Origin: SPDF01 sp963812085
GTDB lineage: Bacteria > Gemmatimonadota > Gemmatimonadetes > Gemmatimonadales > GWC2-71-9
Assembly (NCBI GenBank): GCA_963812085.1
Contig: CAWETL010000006.1
Coordinates: forward strand, 434,001-498,000
Length of the DNA: 64,000 nucleotides
Reading direction: 5' to 3'
Under the pieces are notes generated by a model. It was not told the DNA's origin. It made no database searches and worked only from the letters and a program-made list of their open reading frames with translations. The position numbers and the translations under genes were made by a program. Positions 43,707-51,955 of this stretch are shown in pieces; within the stretch, counting starts at the first letter, position 1; the number at the start of each line of letters is the position of its first letter.

Positions 43707-45947
43707 GTGATCGAGTGCCGCCTGAGCGTCCTGCCCCTTCTCGCCTCCATCCTCTTCCTGCCGCCCACCCTGCTCCGGGGCCAGGCGGCGACGGAAGTGC
43801 AGGTCACACCGACGCAGTTGCAGTTGAAGGTCGCCGAGCGCGAGCGGCTTTTCCTGAGCGCGTACGACGCCGACGGCAATCTCCTCTCCAACGCCACTTT
43901 TGCATTCGCCGTTGCGCAGGGCACCGTCGCGCGCGTGGAGCCGGACGGCACGGTGATCGCGCTGGCGCCGGGCTCCACGAGCGTCGAGGTGCGCTCGGGC
44001 ACCGGCCACGCCACGGTGACCGTCACCGTCACCGGCCCAGCGCCCACCGTGACTCGTGCACCTCCGCCGGCGCAACGTCCCGCACCGCCGGAGCCCGAGG
44101 CCGCGCCGGTGTTGCCCGCCGGCGCCCGGCTGGTGCCGACTCCGGACTCGCTGCGGCTCCTCCCGCTCGAGAGTGGCACACTGTCGGTGGCCCTCCTCGG
44201 CTCCGACGGCTCGGGGCTCGGCCGCGTCCACGTGACGTGGACGGCGCAACCGGCCGGCCTCGCCTCCGTGAACGATTCGGGGCAGGTGACCGGACTCCAG
44301 CCGGGAGCGGGCCGACTCGTGGCTCGCGGACCAGGAGGCCTCACTGCGACGGTTCCAGTCGTCGTGACTGCCGACTCGGTGGCGGTGGCTCCCGACCATT
44401 TGCTTCTCCCGCCGGACGCGATCGACACGGTGCAGGCGACCGTGCCCGCGCAGAATGGGCGGGCACTCACTACCGGACTGGCGTGGCGCAGCACCGACCC
44501 GGCTGTTGTCCGGGTTACCGATGAAGGTGCCGTGCTTGCGGTCGCGCCGGGCCAGGCGTACGTGCTGGTGAGCGGCTACGGCCAGCAGCGCAGCGTGCGA
44601 GTGACCGTTCACCCTCGCCCAGCCCGGCTCCGACTCGTCCCCGCACCGGGCACACCTGTGCGGTTGACCATTCAGTCCGCCATCACGGTCGAACTCCAGG
44701 CCTTCGCCGCCGATTCCGCGCCCATCGCCGATCTCGACTACCGCTGGCACGTTGCCGACACCACCGTCGCCACCTTCGATCCCGCGGCCCGGCGGCTCCT
44801 CGCCCGCGGAATCGGACGGACCACCCTGACCATGTCGGTCCGCGGATTCGACCCCTTCGTCTGGGAAGTCGAGGTGGTCGCCGGCGCGCTGAGCCTCAAG
44901 CCCCTCCGCCTCCGATTGGCGCCCGGCGCGCGTGACACCCTCCGCGCCACCATGCTCGACGCCGAAAGCCAGCCGATCGGCCTCGCCACCGGCCTGGCGT
45001 ACAGTTCGGATCGGCCGGACATCGTCAGCGTCGATCCGTCGGGCGTGGTCACGGCGGCTAGCATCGGGACCGCCGTCGTCACGGCGCGCACCACCTGGGG
45101 CACCACGGCGGAGGCGCGGGTCTTCGTGACCCAGGGGCTCCTGCTGAGCGTCCGGCGGGGCGCAGGTGCCGCGCTGGTCACGCTCCCGGGCGACGGCAGC
45201 GGCGCGCCCCGGCCACTCCTGGCCGACGGGGCGATGAACCTGCAGGCAAAGTGGTCTCCCGACGGCACCCGCGTCGCGTTTACCGGCGTGCAGGCCGGCA
45301 ACATCGATATCTACGTGATGGATGCCGACGGTCAGCACCTGACCCGGCTCACCGACGCGCCCGAAGCGGACCAGGAACCGGCGTGGTCCCCGGATGGGGG
45401 CACCATCGCCTTTACCTCGCTCCGCGGTGGCACTTCCCAGATCTGGGCGATGAACGCCGACGGCACCGGGCTCAGGCAGCTGACCACCGGGCTCGGCGTG
45501 AATTCCGCGCCGGCGTTCAGTCCCGACGGGCGCCTCATCGCGTTCATCTCCACGCGTGACGGCAACGCCGACCTCTTCGAGATGGGCGCCGAAGGCGATG
45601 CGCCCCGTGCGCTCACCCGGACCGCGGAGCCGGAGAGCGCCCCCGCCTACTTCCCCAACGGCGACGTCGCCGTGGTGGTGAGCCGGACCGGACGGAGCGA
45701 CATCCTCCGGCTGCGGGCCGGCGACGGACAGCGGATCATGCTGCAGTCCGTGCCCGGACGCGTCACCGCGATCGCGATCTCTCGCGACGGCGCCACGCTG
45801 GCCTATGCCCTCTCGCAGCCGGCGGCGGACAAGAACGCGCCTCCCATCGTGTCGTTCTACCTGAAGAGCCTCGCTCCCGACCTGCCCCCCGCAGCGGTAA
45901 AGACCGACGGCGAGGTGCTCTCGGCCTCGTTCCAGGCCGGACGGTGA
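43707..45947 (+). CDS. Large exported protein with Ig-like (Big) domains and WD40-like propeller
   Basis: 746 residues from the GTG at 43707 (VIECRLSVLPLLASILFLP), which gives a Sec signal; longer starts do not. Residues about 28-470 contain four or five bacterial Ig-like (Big_2) domains, with recurring lines such as RVEPDGTVIALAPGSTSVEV, SVNDSGQVTGLQPGAGRLVA and SVDPSGVVTAASIGTAVVTA. The C-terminal part (about 500-735) is a TolB-type propeller with repeated WSPDG motifs (KWSPDGTRVAFTG; AWSPDGGTIAFTS; FSPDGRLIAFIS). It probably lies at the cell surface or in the periplasm and binds proteins or carbohydrates. The next gene overlaps its end (GTGA). Confidence 0.88.
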   Translation: MIECRLSVLPLLASILFLPPTLLRGQAATEVQVTPTQLQLKVAERERLFLSAYDADGNLLSNATFAFAVAQGTVARVEPDGTVIALAPGSTSVEVRSGTGHATVTVTVTGPAPTVTRAPPPAQRPAPPEPEAAPVLPAGARLVPTPDSLRLLPLESGTLSVALLGSDGSGLGRVHVTWTAQPAGLASVNDSGQVTGLQPGAGRLVARGPGGLTATVPVVVTADSVAVAPDHLLLPPDAIDTVQATVPAQNGRALTTGLAWRSTDPAVVRVTDEGAVLAVAPGQAYVLVSGYGQQRSVRVTVHPRPARLRLVPAPGTPVRLTIQSAITVELQAFAADSAPIADLDYRWHVADTTVATFDPAARRLLARGIGRTTLTMSVRGFDPFVWEVEVVAGALSLKPLRLRLAPGARDTLRATMLDAESQPIGLATGLAYSSDRPDIVSVDPSGVVTAASIGTAVVTARTTWGTTAEARVFVTQGLLLSVRRGAGAALVTLPGDGSGAPRPLLADGAMNLQAKWSPDGTRVAFTGVQAGNIDIYVMDADGQHLTRLTDAPEADQEPAWSPDGGTIAFTSLRGGTSQIWAMNADGTGLRQLTTGLGVNSAPAFSPDGRLIAFISTRDGNADLFEMGAEGDAPRALTRTAEPESAPAYFPNGDVAVVVSRTGRSDILRLRAGDGQRIMLQSVPGRVTAIAISRDGATLAYALSQPAADKNAPPIVSFYLKSLAPDLPPAAVKTDGEVLSASFQAGR

Positions 45948-46987
45948 AAGCACTCGTCCTGACCGAACTCGGCGGTCCCGACCAACTGAAAATCGCCGAG
46001 GTGCCCGCCCCACGGCTCCAGCGCCCCGACGACGTGCTGGTGCGGGTGCACGCCGCCGGCATCAATCACCTGGACCTCTTCGTCCTGGGCGGGCTCCCGG
46101 GGATCACCTACAACTTCCCCCACATCGTCGGCTCCGACGCGGCCGGCACCATCGCCGAGCTCGGCCCGGCGGCGGCCGCCGCGGGATGGGCCGTCGGCGA
46201 CCGGGTGATGATGAACCCAGGCATCGGCTGCAACGAGTGCGAATACTGCGCGGCCGACCACCAGCCGCTGTGTCCCCGGTACAGCCTCCTCGGCGAGCAC
46301 CAGGCCGGCACCGCCGCGGAGTTCGTGGTGGTGCCCGCGAGGAACCTCGCCCGGGTACCGGAGCGGATGCGCTGGGCCGCCGCCGCGGCGTTCTCGCTCG
46401 TGACGCTCACGGCCTGGCGGATGCTGACGACCCGGGCCCGCCTGCGCGCCGGGGAGACGGTCCTCATCTGGGGCATCGGCGGCGGGGTGGCCCAGGCCTG
46501 CGTGCAGATCACCAAGCTCCTGGGCGGGACCTCGATCGTGAGCAGTTCCTCCGACGCGAAGCTGGAACGGGCTCGCGCCCTCGGCGCTGATCACCTCGTG
46601 AACCACGTGCGAGAAGACATTCCCAAGACGGTCCGTGCCCTCACCGCGGGGCGGAACGCCGACGTGGTGGTCGATACGGTCGGCGAGGAAACGTGGGGCC
46701 GTTCGCTCCGCTCCCTCGGCCGCGGCGGCCGCCTGGTGACGTGCGGCGGCACCTCAGGCCCGCTGGTCACCACCGACGTCCGCAAGCTGTTCTGGTACCA
46801 GTGGGACATCCTGGGGAGCACGATGGGAGGCGACCGGGAGTACCAGGAAGTGGCCCGGCATGCGTTCGAAGGCCAGTTGTGGCCCGTGGTGGATTCGATC
46901 GTGCCACTCCAGGAGGGCCCGGCCGCCTTCCGCCGCATGGAAATTGGCGCCCAGTTCGGCAAACTCGTGATCGAGGTGGCACCATGA
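45944..46987 (+). CDS. Zinc-type alcohol dehydrogenase (MDR superfamily)
   Basis: 347 residues from the GTG at 45944. The GroES-like half contains VRVHAAGINHLDLFVLGG, VGSDAAGTIAELG and the structural-zinc cysteines GCNECEYCAADHQPLC. The Rossmann half has VLIWGIGGGVAQACVQITK and LVTCGGTSG. The first catalytic zinc ligand seems replaced (Asn in GINHLD where Cys is usual), so it may be a structural-zinc-only quinone-reductase-like member. It overlaps the preceding exported protein and the following channel gene, forming a three-gene unit. Confidence 0.88.
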   Translation: MKALVLTELGGPDQLKIAEVPAPRLQRPDDVLVRVHAAGINHLDLFVLGGLPGITYNFPHIVGSDAAGTIAELGPAAAAAGWAVGDRVMMNPGIGCNECEYCAADHQPLCPRYSLLGEHQAGTAAEFVVVPARNLARVPERMRWAAAAAFSLVTLTAWRMLTTRARLRAGETVLIWGIGGGVAQACVQITKLLGGTSIVSSSSDAKLERARALGADHLVNHVREDIPKTVRALTAGRNADVVVDTVGEETWGRSLRSLGRGGRLVTCGGTSGPLVTTDVRKLFWYQWDILGSTMGGDREYQEVARHAFEGQLWPVVDSIVPLQEGPAAFRRMEIGAQFGKLVIEVAP

Positions 46988-47700
46988 ACGAACTCTGGGA
47001 GCGGCTGTCCGACGGAGCGCAACAGTTATCGGTCTTCCTGCCCGCCGTCATCGGCGCCGTGGTGCTGCTCTTGTCGGGCTACTTCGTGGCGAAGCAGATC
47101 GAGAAATGGGTGGACCGCACCCTGGCCAAGATGAACTTCAACGAGATGGCCAGGGACGGCGGGATCGCCGGCGTGATGGAACGCGCCGAGCCCTCCCTCG
47201 ACCCGGTGCACGCGGTCGGAAAGCTGGCGTTCTGGCTGGTGATGCTGGTGGTCATCCTGCTGGCGAGCACCGCGCTGGGCCTCGAGAACATCAACGAGAT
47301 GTTCGGCATGATGCTCGGCTTCATTCCCACGCTCATCAGCGCCATCGTCATCATCATCCTGGGCATCATCGTCGGCGAGTTCGTCCGCGCCACCATCGTG
47401 GCATCCGCCGGCGGGGTGGCCGGCGTGCCGACGCTCGCCAAGCTGTCGAAGGGGATCGTGATCGTGATCGCGGTGTTCATGGCGCTGCAGCAGGTGGGCG
47501 TCGCCGAGGACATCGTGACCACGGCGTTCACGCTCATCCTGGGTGCGGTGGCGCTGGGGGCGGGGCTGGCCTTCGGGCTGGGGAACACCCACCTGGCGGG
47601 CGAGATCACCCGCCGGTGGTACGAGGAGGGGCGGCATCGGCGGACGGCGCGCACGCGCTCGACCGACCGCGAGCCGCCCCCGTCCCCACCGGCTCCCTGA
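46984..47700 (+). CDS. Small mechanosensitive channel-like membrane protein
   Basis: 238 residues from the ATG at 46984 (ATGA overlap). The hydrophobic helices SVFLPAVIGAVVLLLSGYFVA, AFWLVMLVVILLASTALG, ISAIVIIILGIIVGEFV and VIVIAVFMALQQV, then the pore-like GAVALGAGLAFGLGNTHLAGE, which echoes TM3 of MscS (GAGLAFGLG, then a positively charged turn). No C-terminal beta domain is present, only a charged RHRRTARTRSTDRE tail. It is probably a conserved TM-helix repeat protein related to mechanosensitive channels. Confidence 0.78.
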   Translation: MNELWERLSDGAQQLSVFLPAVIGAVVLLLSGYFVAKQIEKWVDRTLAKMNFNEMARDGGIAGVMERAEPSLDPVHAVGKLAFWLVMLVVILLASTALGLENINEMFGMMLGFIPTLISAIVIIILGIIVGEFVRATIVASAGGVAGVPTLAKLSKGIVIVIAVFMALQQVGVAEDIVTTAFTLILGAVALGAGLAFGLGNTHLAGEITRRWYEEGRHRRTARTRSTDREPPPSPPAP

Positions 47701-47708
47701 CGCCATCT

Positions 47709-47797
47709 TCTGTCATTGCGAGGCCGCGTCGCGGCCGAAGCAATCTGTCCGGGGATTGCTTCGTCGGCCCCTTCCGGGGCCTCCTCGCAATGACAGA
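47709..47797. repeat. MITE-like palindrome between convergent genes
   Basis: Ends TCTGTCATTGCGAGG and CCTCGCAATGACAGA are inverted repeats, with internal pairs GAAGCAATC/GGATTGCTTC and GGCCGCG/CGCGGCC. The TCATTGCGAGG...GAAGCAAT pattern recurs in unrelated bacterial genomes as a small palindromic repeat. It fills almost the entire gap between the channel and CBS genes. Confidence 0.85.
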
Positions 47798-47805
47798 ACT
47801 GGGCG

Positions 47806-48240
47806 CTACCGCACGTCGAACATGTAGCTGTTGAGGAACTGGATCGTCGCGATCTGCTCGGTCACCTGGAAGGCCAGCAGGTCGCCGCTGGTCACCAGTC
47901 CCACCAGTCCGCGGTCGTCGGTCACCGGGAGGTGACGGATGCGCCGGCCGCTCAGGATGGCGCCGCACTCCTCCACGCTGGTTTCCGGAAGGCAGGTGAT
48001 GACCGGGGTGGTCATCACGTCCCGCACCGGCGTCGTCGCCGGATCCCGCTCCGCCGCCACCACCCGCCGCAGGATGTCCCGCTCGGTAAAGACACCCACC
48101 AGCGCGCCGCGGTCCAGCACCACCAAGCCGCCGATGGCGTGCTGGTTCATGGCCTGTGCGGCGTGAAGCACGGTGTCGGTGGGGGAGATCGAGATGACTT
48201 CGCCGTGCTTGCGGGCGAGCAGGTCGCGGACGGTGGCCAT
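47806..48240 (-). CDS. CBS-domain pair protein
   Basis: 144 residues from the ATG at 48240. Two CBS motifs: first ISISPTDTVLHAAQAMNQHAIGGLVVLDRGALVGVFTERDIL (here in several short segments), then VRDVMTTPVITCLPETSVEECGAILS and RRIRHLPVTDDRGLVGLVTSGDLL. Stand-alone CBS pairs bind adenine nucleotides and regulate partners. The C-terminus YMFDVR is short. It faces the channel gene across the MITE-like repeat. Partner unknown. Confidence 0.92.
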   Translation of the reverse strand: MATVRDLLARKHGEVISISPTDTVLHAAQAMNQHAIGGLVVLDRGALVGVFTERDILRRVVAAERDPATTPVRDVMTTPVITCLPETSVEECGAILSGRRIRHLPVTDDRGLVGLVTSGDLLAFQVTEQIATIQFLNSYMFDVR

Positions 48241-48313
48241 GGCGCGCTCCTGAGTGGGGATACCCCGATTCTACTGTCCGGGACCGGGAACCACCAGAAC
48301 CGCCCCGCCCGCC

Positions 48314-48670
48314 CTACTCCTGGCGGCTCCGCCGGACGGCCACCGCGGCGAGGCCGGCGATCATCACCGCGACGATCATCGCCATGATGGGCCACGGAGC
48401 GGCGCCCTGCCCGGCGGCGCCCTTCATCGCCACGCCGAGGGCCACCAGCGCGCCCATCATCCCGGCGAGGATCGCCGCGACCCGCCGGCGCGCGGGGATG
48501 GTCGAGGATTCCTCGCCGATGGCGAGGTTCGCGGCGGCGCGGAGGTCCTCCCGGCTGGTGCCGGGATACTCCTTTTCAAACCGCTCCACCTCCGTCTTGA
48601 GGCGGCGGCCCAGGTCCAGCGCCCGTCCCGACGGCGGGCGCGGCGGCGGCACCACGGGGACGAAGACCAT
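48314..48670 (-). CDS. Hypothetical protein with two C-terminal membrane helices
   Basis: 118 residues from the ATG at 48670, which directly follows the stop of the upstream 58-residue gene. The N-terminal 55 residues are soluble and charged (RALDLGRRLKTEVERFEKEYPGT; SREDLRAAANLAIGEE). The helices RRVAAILAGMMGALVALGVAM and WPIMAMIVAVMIAGLAAVAV follow. Family not recognised. It probably works together with the adjacent small protein. Confidence 0.65.
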   Translation of the reverse strand: MVFVPVVPPPRPPSGRALDLGRRLKTEVERFEKEYPGTSREDLRAAANLAIGEESSTIPARRRVAAILAGMMGALVALGVAMKGAAGQGAAPWPIMAMIVAVMIAGLAAVAVRRSRQE

Positions 48671-48847
48671 CTAGAACTCCCGCTTCTTCATTTCCTTGAA
48701 GAGGCGCCGGGTCTCGGCGTCCATCTCCTCGGGCTTTTGCCGCAGGGTGTCGTCGTATTGCGCCGCGCGCTCGGCCACCGGCGGCTTGATTTTGGCGGCG
48801 TTCTTCTGGGCCAGTCGGGCGATCCGCTGGTCCTCTTTCTTGCCCAT
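48671..48847 (-). CDS. Small charged hypothetical protein (58 aa)
   Basis: 58 residues: it begins MGKKEDQRIARLAQKNAA and ends RRLFKEMKKREF. It is predicted to be almost entirely helical, with many Lys/Arg/Glu. The stop TAG is immediately followed by the ATG of the next gene, so the two are likely one transcript. It is too short for common gene-calling thresholds but has a normal start and codon usage for this genome. No family recognised. Confidence 0.6.
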   Translation of the reverse strand: MGKKEDQRIARLAQKNAAKIKPPVAERAAQYDDTLRQKPEEMDAETRRLFKEMKKREF

Positions 48848-48918
48848 CGTGCCTCCGTGTCAGGGTCCCGAATCAATCTACGCAGGCGGTCGTCGCCCGC
48901 GGAATCTGGCCATCGACC

Positions 48919-50001
48919 TCAGGGCGCGGGAGCGGCCGCCGGGCGCTTCATCCGCACGAAGCGCATTCCGGTCGGCTGCGCGTCCTTCACCAGGACGGCG
49001 GTGGGGCTCGCCGCCAGCACCCTGCCATATCCGTTGAACGCAACGTTCTCGGCGAGACGCCCGTCCCGCCCGATCACCTGGTAACGCCGCACCGTGTCGG
49101 GGATCACCCGGCTCTTTTCCAGCCAGACGGTCTGGTCGCCTGCCGTAAACGCGTGTTCGAACGGCGGCTTGACGGGACTGACGGGGACCTTGTCGGCGGC
49201 CGACCGGAGTGCGGGCGGAAAATGTCGCAGGAAGTCTTCGCGGTCGGCCGGCGTGATGGTGAAGACCCTGTCGGGGAGCGGCTGCCCCTTCTGCATCTTG
49301 CCGTCGGCGCCGATCCAGTCCACCCGGTTGGCCAGCACGCGAGCCACCCAGAGGCTGCCGTCGGGCAGCACCCCCCACCCGTCCTCCCCGCTGAACACCC
49401 GGCGTTCGTAGCGCCGGCCGGCGTCTCCCTCCACCAGCGCCAGGTCAGGGGGCGAGAGGCTCAGCACCGTATCGGCGCGGGAGAAATCGGGGGTGAGTCG
49501 CAGCACCCGGGCCGAGTCGCGCCGGCCGCTCCCGTCGGATCCTGGAGGCGGATTGAGTTGGACGTACCAGTTCCCGGCGCCGTCGCGGGCGCTGGGCAGC
49601 GTCCCACGCGTGTTTCCCGGGGCCGGCACCGCGCCCGCAAAGTGCCCGCCGAGCGTCCAGACAGTGACCCGGCTGAGCGCCCAGTCGCTCACATAGAGAC
49701 TGTCGCCGGAGGTGAAGAGGGCGAACGGGCTGCGGTACGGGTTCTTGACTCCTGCCCCGAGCTCCGAGGTGGATTTGGCGGCAAAATCGAGGATCACGAC
49801 GCGCTGGTCGGCGGGGGAGACGACCGCCCACCGGTCACCGCCCAGCCAGGCGCCGGAGGTGGCTTCGTAGAGCGTGGTCTGGATGGTGTCCGTGGACGCG
49901 CCGAGGGTCACATCCGGTGGGGGAGGGGCCTCGGTTCCGCAGCCGAGGCTGAGGAGGAGCATGAGGGGCCCGGCAACCCGGCGCGACAGTGCGAGCGACA
50001 T
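48919..50001 (-). CDS. 6-bladed beta-propeller lipoprotein
   Basis: 360 residues from the ATG at 50001. Lipoprotein signal MSLALSRRVAGPLMLLLSLGC. The mature protein is a series of short blade strands (WAVVSPADQRVVILDFAAK, DSLYVSDWALSRVTVWTLGG, WVARVLANRVDWIGADG, RYQVIGRDGRLAENV). The usual GxxGxGPGE loop of this family is here GAGVKNPYRSPF, so it is a divergent member. These proteins are thought to be envelope scaffolds or sensors. It is the first of a propeller array on both strands up to 61997. Confidence 0.82.
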   Translation of the reverse strand: MSLALSRRVAGPLMLLLSLGCGTEAPPPPDVTLGASTDTIQTTLYEATSGAWLGGDRWAVVSPADQRVVILDFAAKSTSELGAGVKNPYRSPFALFTSGDSLYVSDWALSRVTVWTLGGHFAGAVPAPGNTRGTLPSARDGAGNWYVQLNPPPGSDGSGRRDSARVLRLTPDFSRADTVLSLSPPDLALVEGDAGRRYERRVFSGEDGWGVLPDGSLWVARVLANRVDWIGADGKMQKGQPLPDRVFTITPADREDFLRHFPPALRSAADKVPVSPVKPPFEHAFTAGDQTVWLEKSRVIPDTVRRYQVIGRDGRLAENVAFNGYGRVLAASPTAVLVKDAQPTGMRFVRMKRPAAAPAP

Positions 50002-50101
50002 CCGCCCAATCTAATCGGCGGCCCCGGCTGGGTCAGTCCCGGACTGCAACCTTCCGGGCGGGGAGGGCATCAAAGGAGGAGAACGCCACTGGAGAGGCAC
50101 C

Positions 50102-50308
50102 ATGGTCATGCTCGCGACGAATTCCCCGATCCCGACCTACCGGGTGTTTGACGATTCCGGCGTCGCTTTGGGCCAGATCGTCCTGCCGGTGGCGGACCGG
50201 GTGTCCGGCGTCGGGGCGGCGACCATCTTCCTGCAGCGCGACACCCCGTTCCGACACCGGCCGGCCGCCGGTCCCACCGAACGGACGAACCCCCTCGCCG
50301 GGCACTGA
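50102..50308 (+). CDS. Mini-protein resembling a single propeller blade
   Basis: 68 residues from the ATG at 50102 with GGAGAGG upstream. The core TYRVFDDSGVALGQIVLPV-ADRVSGVGAATIFLQRD has the same strand rhythm as the last blade of the propeller at 51956 (YDVFDAQARWVRSVKL...VAFGKGVVYLVRRD). It could be a fragment or a stand-alone blade. Its stop lies inside an 11-bp hairpin. Whether it is expressed is unclear. Confidence 0.45.
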   Translation: MVMLATNSPIPTYRVFDDSGVALGQIVLPVADRVSGVGAATIFLQRDTPFRHRPAAGPTERTNPLAGH

Positions 50309-50321
50309 CCGCGAGGGGGTT
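50288..50321 (+). terminator. GC hairpin after the mini-protein
   Basis: AACCCCCTCGC / GCGAGGGGGTT, an 11-bp perfect stem with a 12-base loop that contains the stop codon of the 50102 gene. There is no U-run after it, so it may be a weak terminator or an mRNA-stabilising structure. Confidence 0.5.
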
Positions 50322-50376
50322 GCTGCATCTGGGGTTCAGGCCAGGGCACACTTGTAACCGGCGATCGACCGGCTGC

Positions 50377-50466
50377 CAAGGCCATCGGGTCATTGCGGGC
50401 ACACGCATACAGATTCACCCCGCCTGCGAGCCCGAGGGGATCCTGCGTCAGGAACGTCCCATGGCG
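50377..50466 (-). pseudogene. Rhs-core fragment
   Basis: On the minus strand one frame reads RHGTFLTQDPLGLAGG then VNLYACARNDPM, which matches the core signature of RHS-repeat proteins (usually R-F-x-x-x-DP-I/L-G-L-x-GG-x-NLY-x-Y-x-x-NDP). The segment loses similarity after NDPM and no longer reading frame with other Rhs motifs surrounds it. It is therefore a remnant of a polymorphic-toxin or Rhs gene, probably left by rearrangement next to the ATPase gene. Confidence 0.6.
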
Positions 50467-50561
50467 CGCCGGCCAGCTCCCGCCTCACGAACTCTCCTGC
50501 TCATAGTATCGGGGTGCCCAGCCCCACGCGACTGCCTGGGGAGGGCGAGTCCGGGATCCAG

Positions 50562-50600
50562 TTGACTTATACTAATTAGTATTATACTCTATAGTATAAT
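50562..50600 (+). promoter_or_regulatory. AT-rich tandem-dyad promoter/operator of the ATPase gene
   Basis: TTGACT at 50562 is followed by two adjoining dyads: ATACTAATTAGTAT (50569-50582) and TATACTCTATAGTATA (50583-50598), spaced so that TATACT and TAGTAT recur with a 15-base period, then TATAAT at 50595. Candidate -10 boxes are TATACT (50583, 15 bases from TTGACT) or TATAAT. In a GC-rich genome this 39-base AT block looks like a regulated promoter with two operator half-sites overlapping the -10 region. Confidence 0.6.
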
Positions 50601-50616
50601 TTGGAGTCGCAAGGAT

Positions 50617-51783
50617 ATGCAGAACCCCTTCGAGTATGGCCGGGAACTCGGCCCCGGCGAACTCGCCGATCGGACGGCCGAGGTCGCCGAGGTGCGCGAC
50701 GCTCTGCTGGGCGGCGCCAAGTATTTCCTCATCGGTCCCCGCCGGTTCGGGAAGTCGTCGGTCCACAACGTCGCCGCAGCGCTCGCGCGCAAGCGGGGCG
50801 CCGTCGTCCTCCGGTACAACGTCGAGGCGTTCGGGACGATCGACCCGCTCCTCGCCGCCGTCGTGGCCGATACGGCCCGCCTCCTCAAGGGTCCGGTCAA
50901 GCGCGTGGGCGCCAGGCTCGGCGAACTCTTCCGGGCGCTCCGTCCCGAGCTCACCTACCACCCGCTCGACCATTCGTGGTCAGTCGGCCTCGAGGCCGCC
51001 GGCGCCGAGCGCGCCGTGCCCCGGCTGGTCGAGGTGCTCGATGGGCTGGAGCGCGCCGCCGCCGATGCCGGCCGCCCCGTCGGCCTGGTGCTGGATGAAA
51101 TCCAGCACCTCGTCGCCGGTGGCGTCGAGGCGGAGCGGCAGCTCCGCGCCGCCGTCCAGCAGCATCGGCACGTGGGGTACGTCTTCGCCGGCTCGGACAC
51201 GCGCCTCCTCGCGGCCATGACCTCCGATCCGGCGCGCCCGTTCTACCGGCTCGGTGACGTGCGCGTGCTGCAGGCAATCCCGCGGCCCGAGTTCATCGCG
51301 TTTCTCGAGGCGGGCTTCGGGCGCGTGCCGGCCCGGATCGCGGACGACGCGCTGTCCGCCCTGCTCGACGAGGCGGAGGACGTCCCGTATAACGTCCAGC
51401 TGCTGGCACACCAGTGCTGGAACAGCCTCCGTGACGAGGGAAGGGGCGCCGTCCTCTCCGCCGAGCGCGTTCGCACCGTGCACCGCGCGGCCGCACGACG
51501 AATGGACCCCGTCTACAGCCAGGCCTGGCTGGCGCTCACCGCTCCCCAGCGGCGCGCGCTTCAGGCGCTGGCGACCGAGGGTGGAGTCGGGCTCTTCGGC
51601 GCTGCCGCCGCCCATCGGTACCTGTTGCCGGCCAGTGCGATGAAGAAGGCACTCGATGCGCTGGTCACGAAGCGAATTGCCCGCCGGGAGTCCCGGGGCG
51701 GGGCGGACCGGCTTCGGCTGGAGGATCCGCTCTTCGGGCTCTGGGTCAGGGAAACCGTCGAACCGCCGCCCAACGCCCGCTAG
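50617..51783 (+). CDS. ATPase_2-type AAA ATPase with C-terminal winged-helix region
   Basis: 388 residues from the ATG at 50617. Walker A is KYFLIGPRRFGKSSVHN (about 36-52) and Walker B is GLVLDEIQHLVAGG (about 160-173), followed by GYVFAGSDTRLLAAM (sensor-1). This is the archaeal-ATPase (ATPase_2, STAND-like) family; the C-terminal 100 residues (SQAWLALTAPQRRALQALAT; AMKKALDALVTKRIARRES) look like a winged helix. These proteins are common in archaea and mobile islands, with no agreed function. Its unusual AT-rich promoter and the Rhs fragment just upstream mark it as possibly horizontally acquired. Confidence 0.85.
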   Translation: MQNPFEYGRELGPGELADRTAEVAEVRDALLGGAKYFLIGPRRFGKSSVHNVAAALARKRGAVVLRYNVEAFGTIDPLLAAVVADTARLLKGPVKRVGARLGELFRALRPELTYHPLDHSWSVGLEAAGAERAVPRLVEVLDGLERAAADAGRPVGLVLDEIQHLVAGGVEAERQLRAAVQQHRHVGYVFAGSDTRLLAAMTSDPARPFYRLGDVRVLQAIPRPEFIAFLEAGFGRVPARIADDALSALLDEAEDVPYNVQLLAHQCWNSLRDEGRGAVLSAERVRTVHRAAARRMDPVYSQAWLALTAPQRRALQALATEGGVGLFGAAAAHRYLLPASAMKKALDALVTKRIARRESRGGADRLRLEDPLFGLWVRETVEPPPNAR

Positions 51784-51955
51784 CGTGACGCCCCCTCCCG
51801 CCGGCCATCTGCCGAGGGTTCGCCTGACCCCTCGAACCCCCTCACCGCGCACTGAGCCGGAGAGAGGGTTCGGGCGTTGTGCCCGGAACCTTGCGACATT
51901 GTCCGCTCACCGTGCATCCTCCCTGCTCGACTGCACTCCAGCCGAGGCCCTGCCC

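Noticed and set aside
43623..46013. Long antisense open frame opposite the Big/propeller protein
   Set aside because: Composition is Arg/Gly/His-biased without motifs and the sense frame has a signal peptide and repeated WSPDG blades.
47709..47797. The TCATTGCGAGG palindrome as a tRNA or riboswitch
   Set aside because: It is a symmetric hairpin without cloverleaf arms or anticodon, and this pattern is a common dispersed repeat; treated as a MITE-like element.
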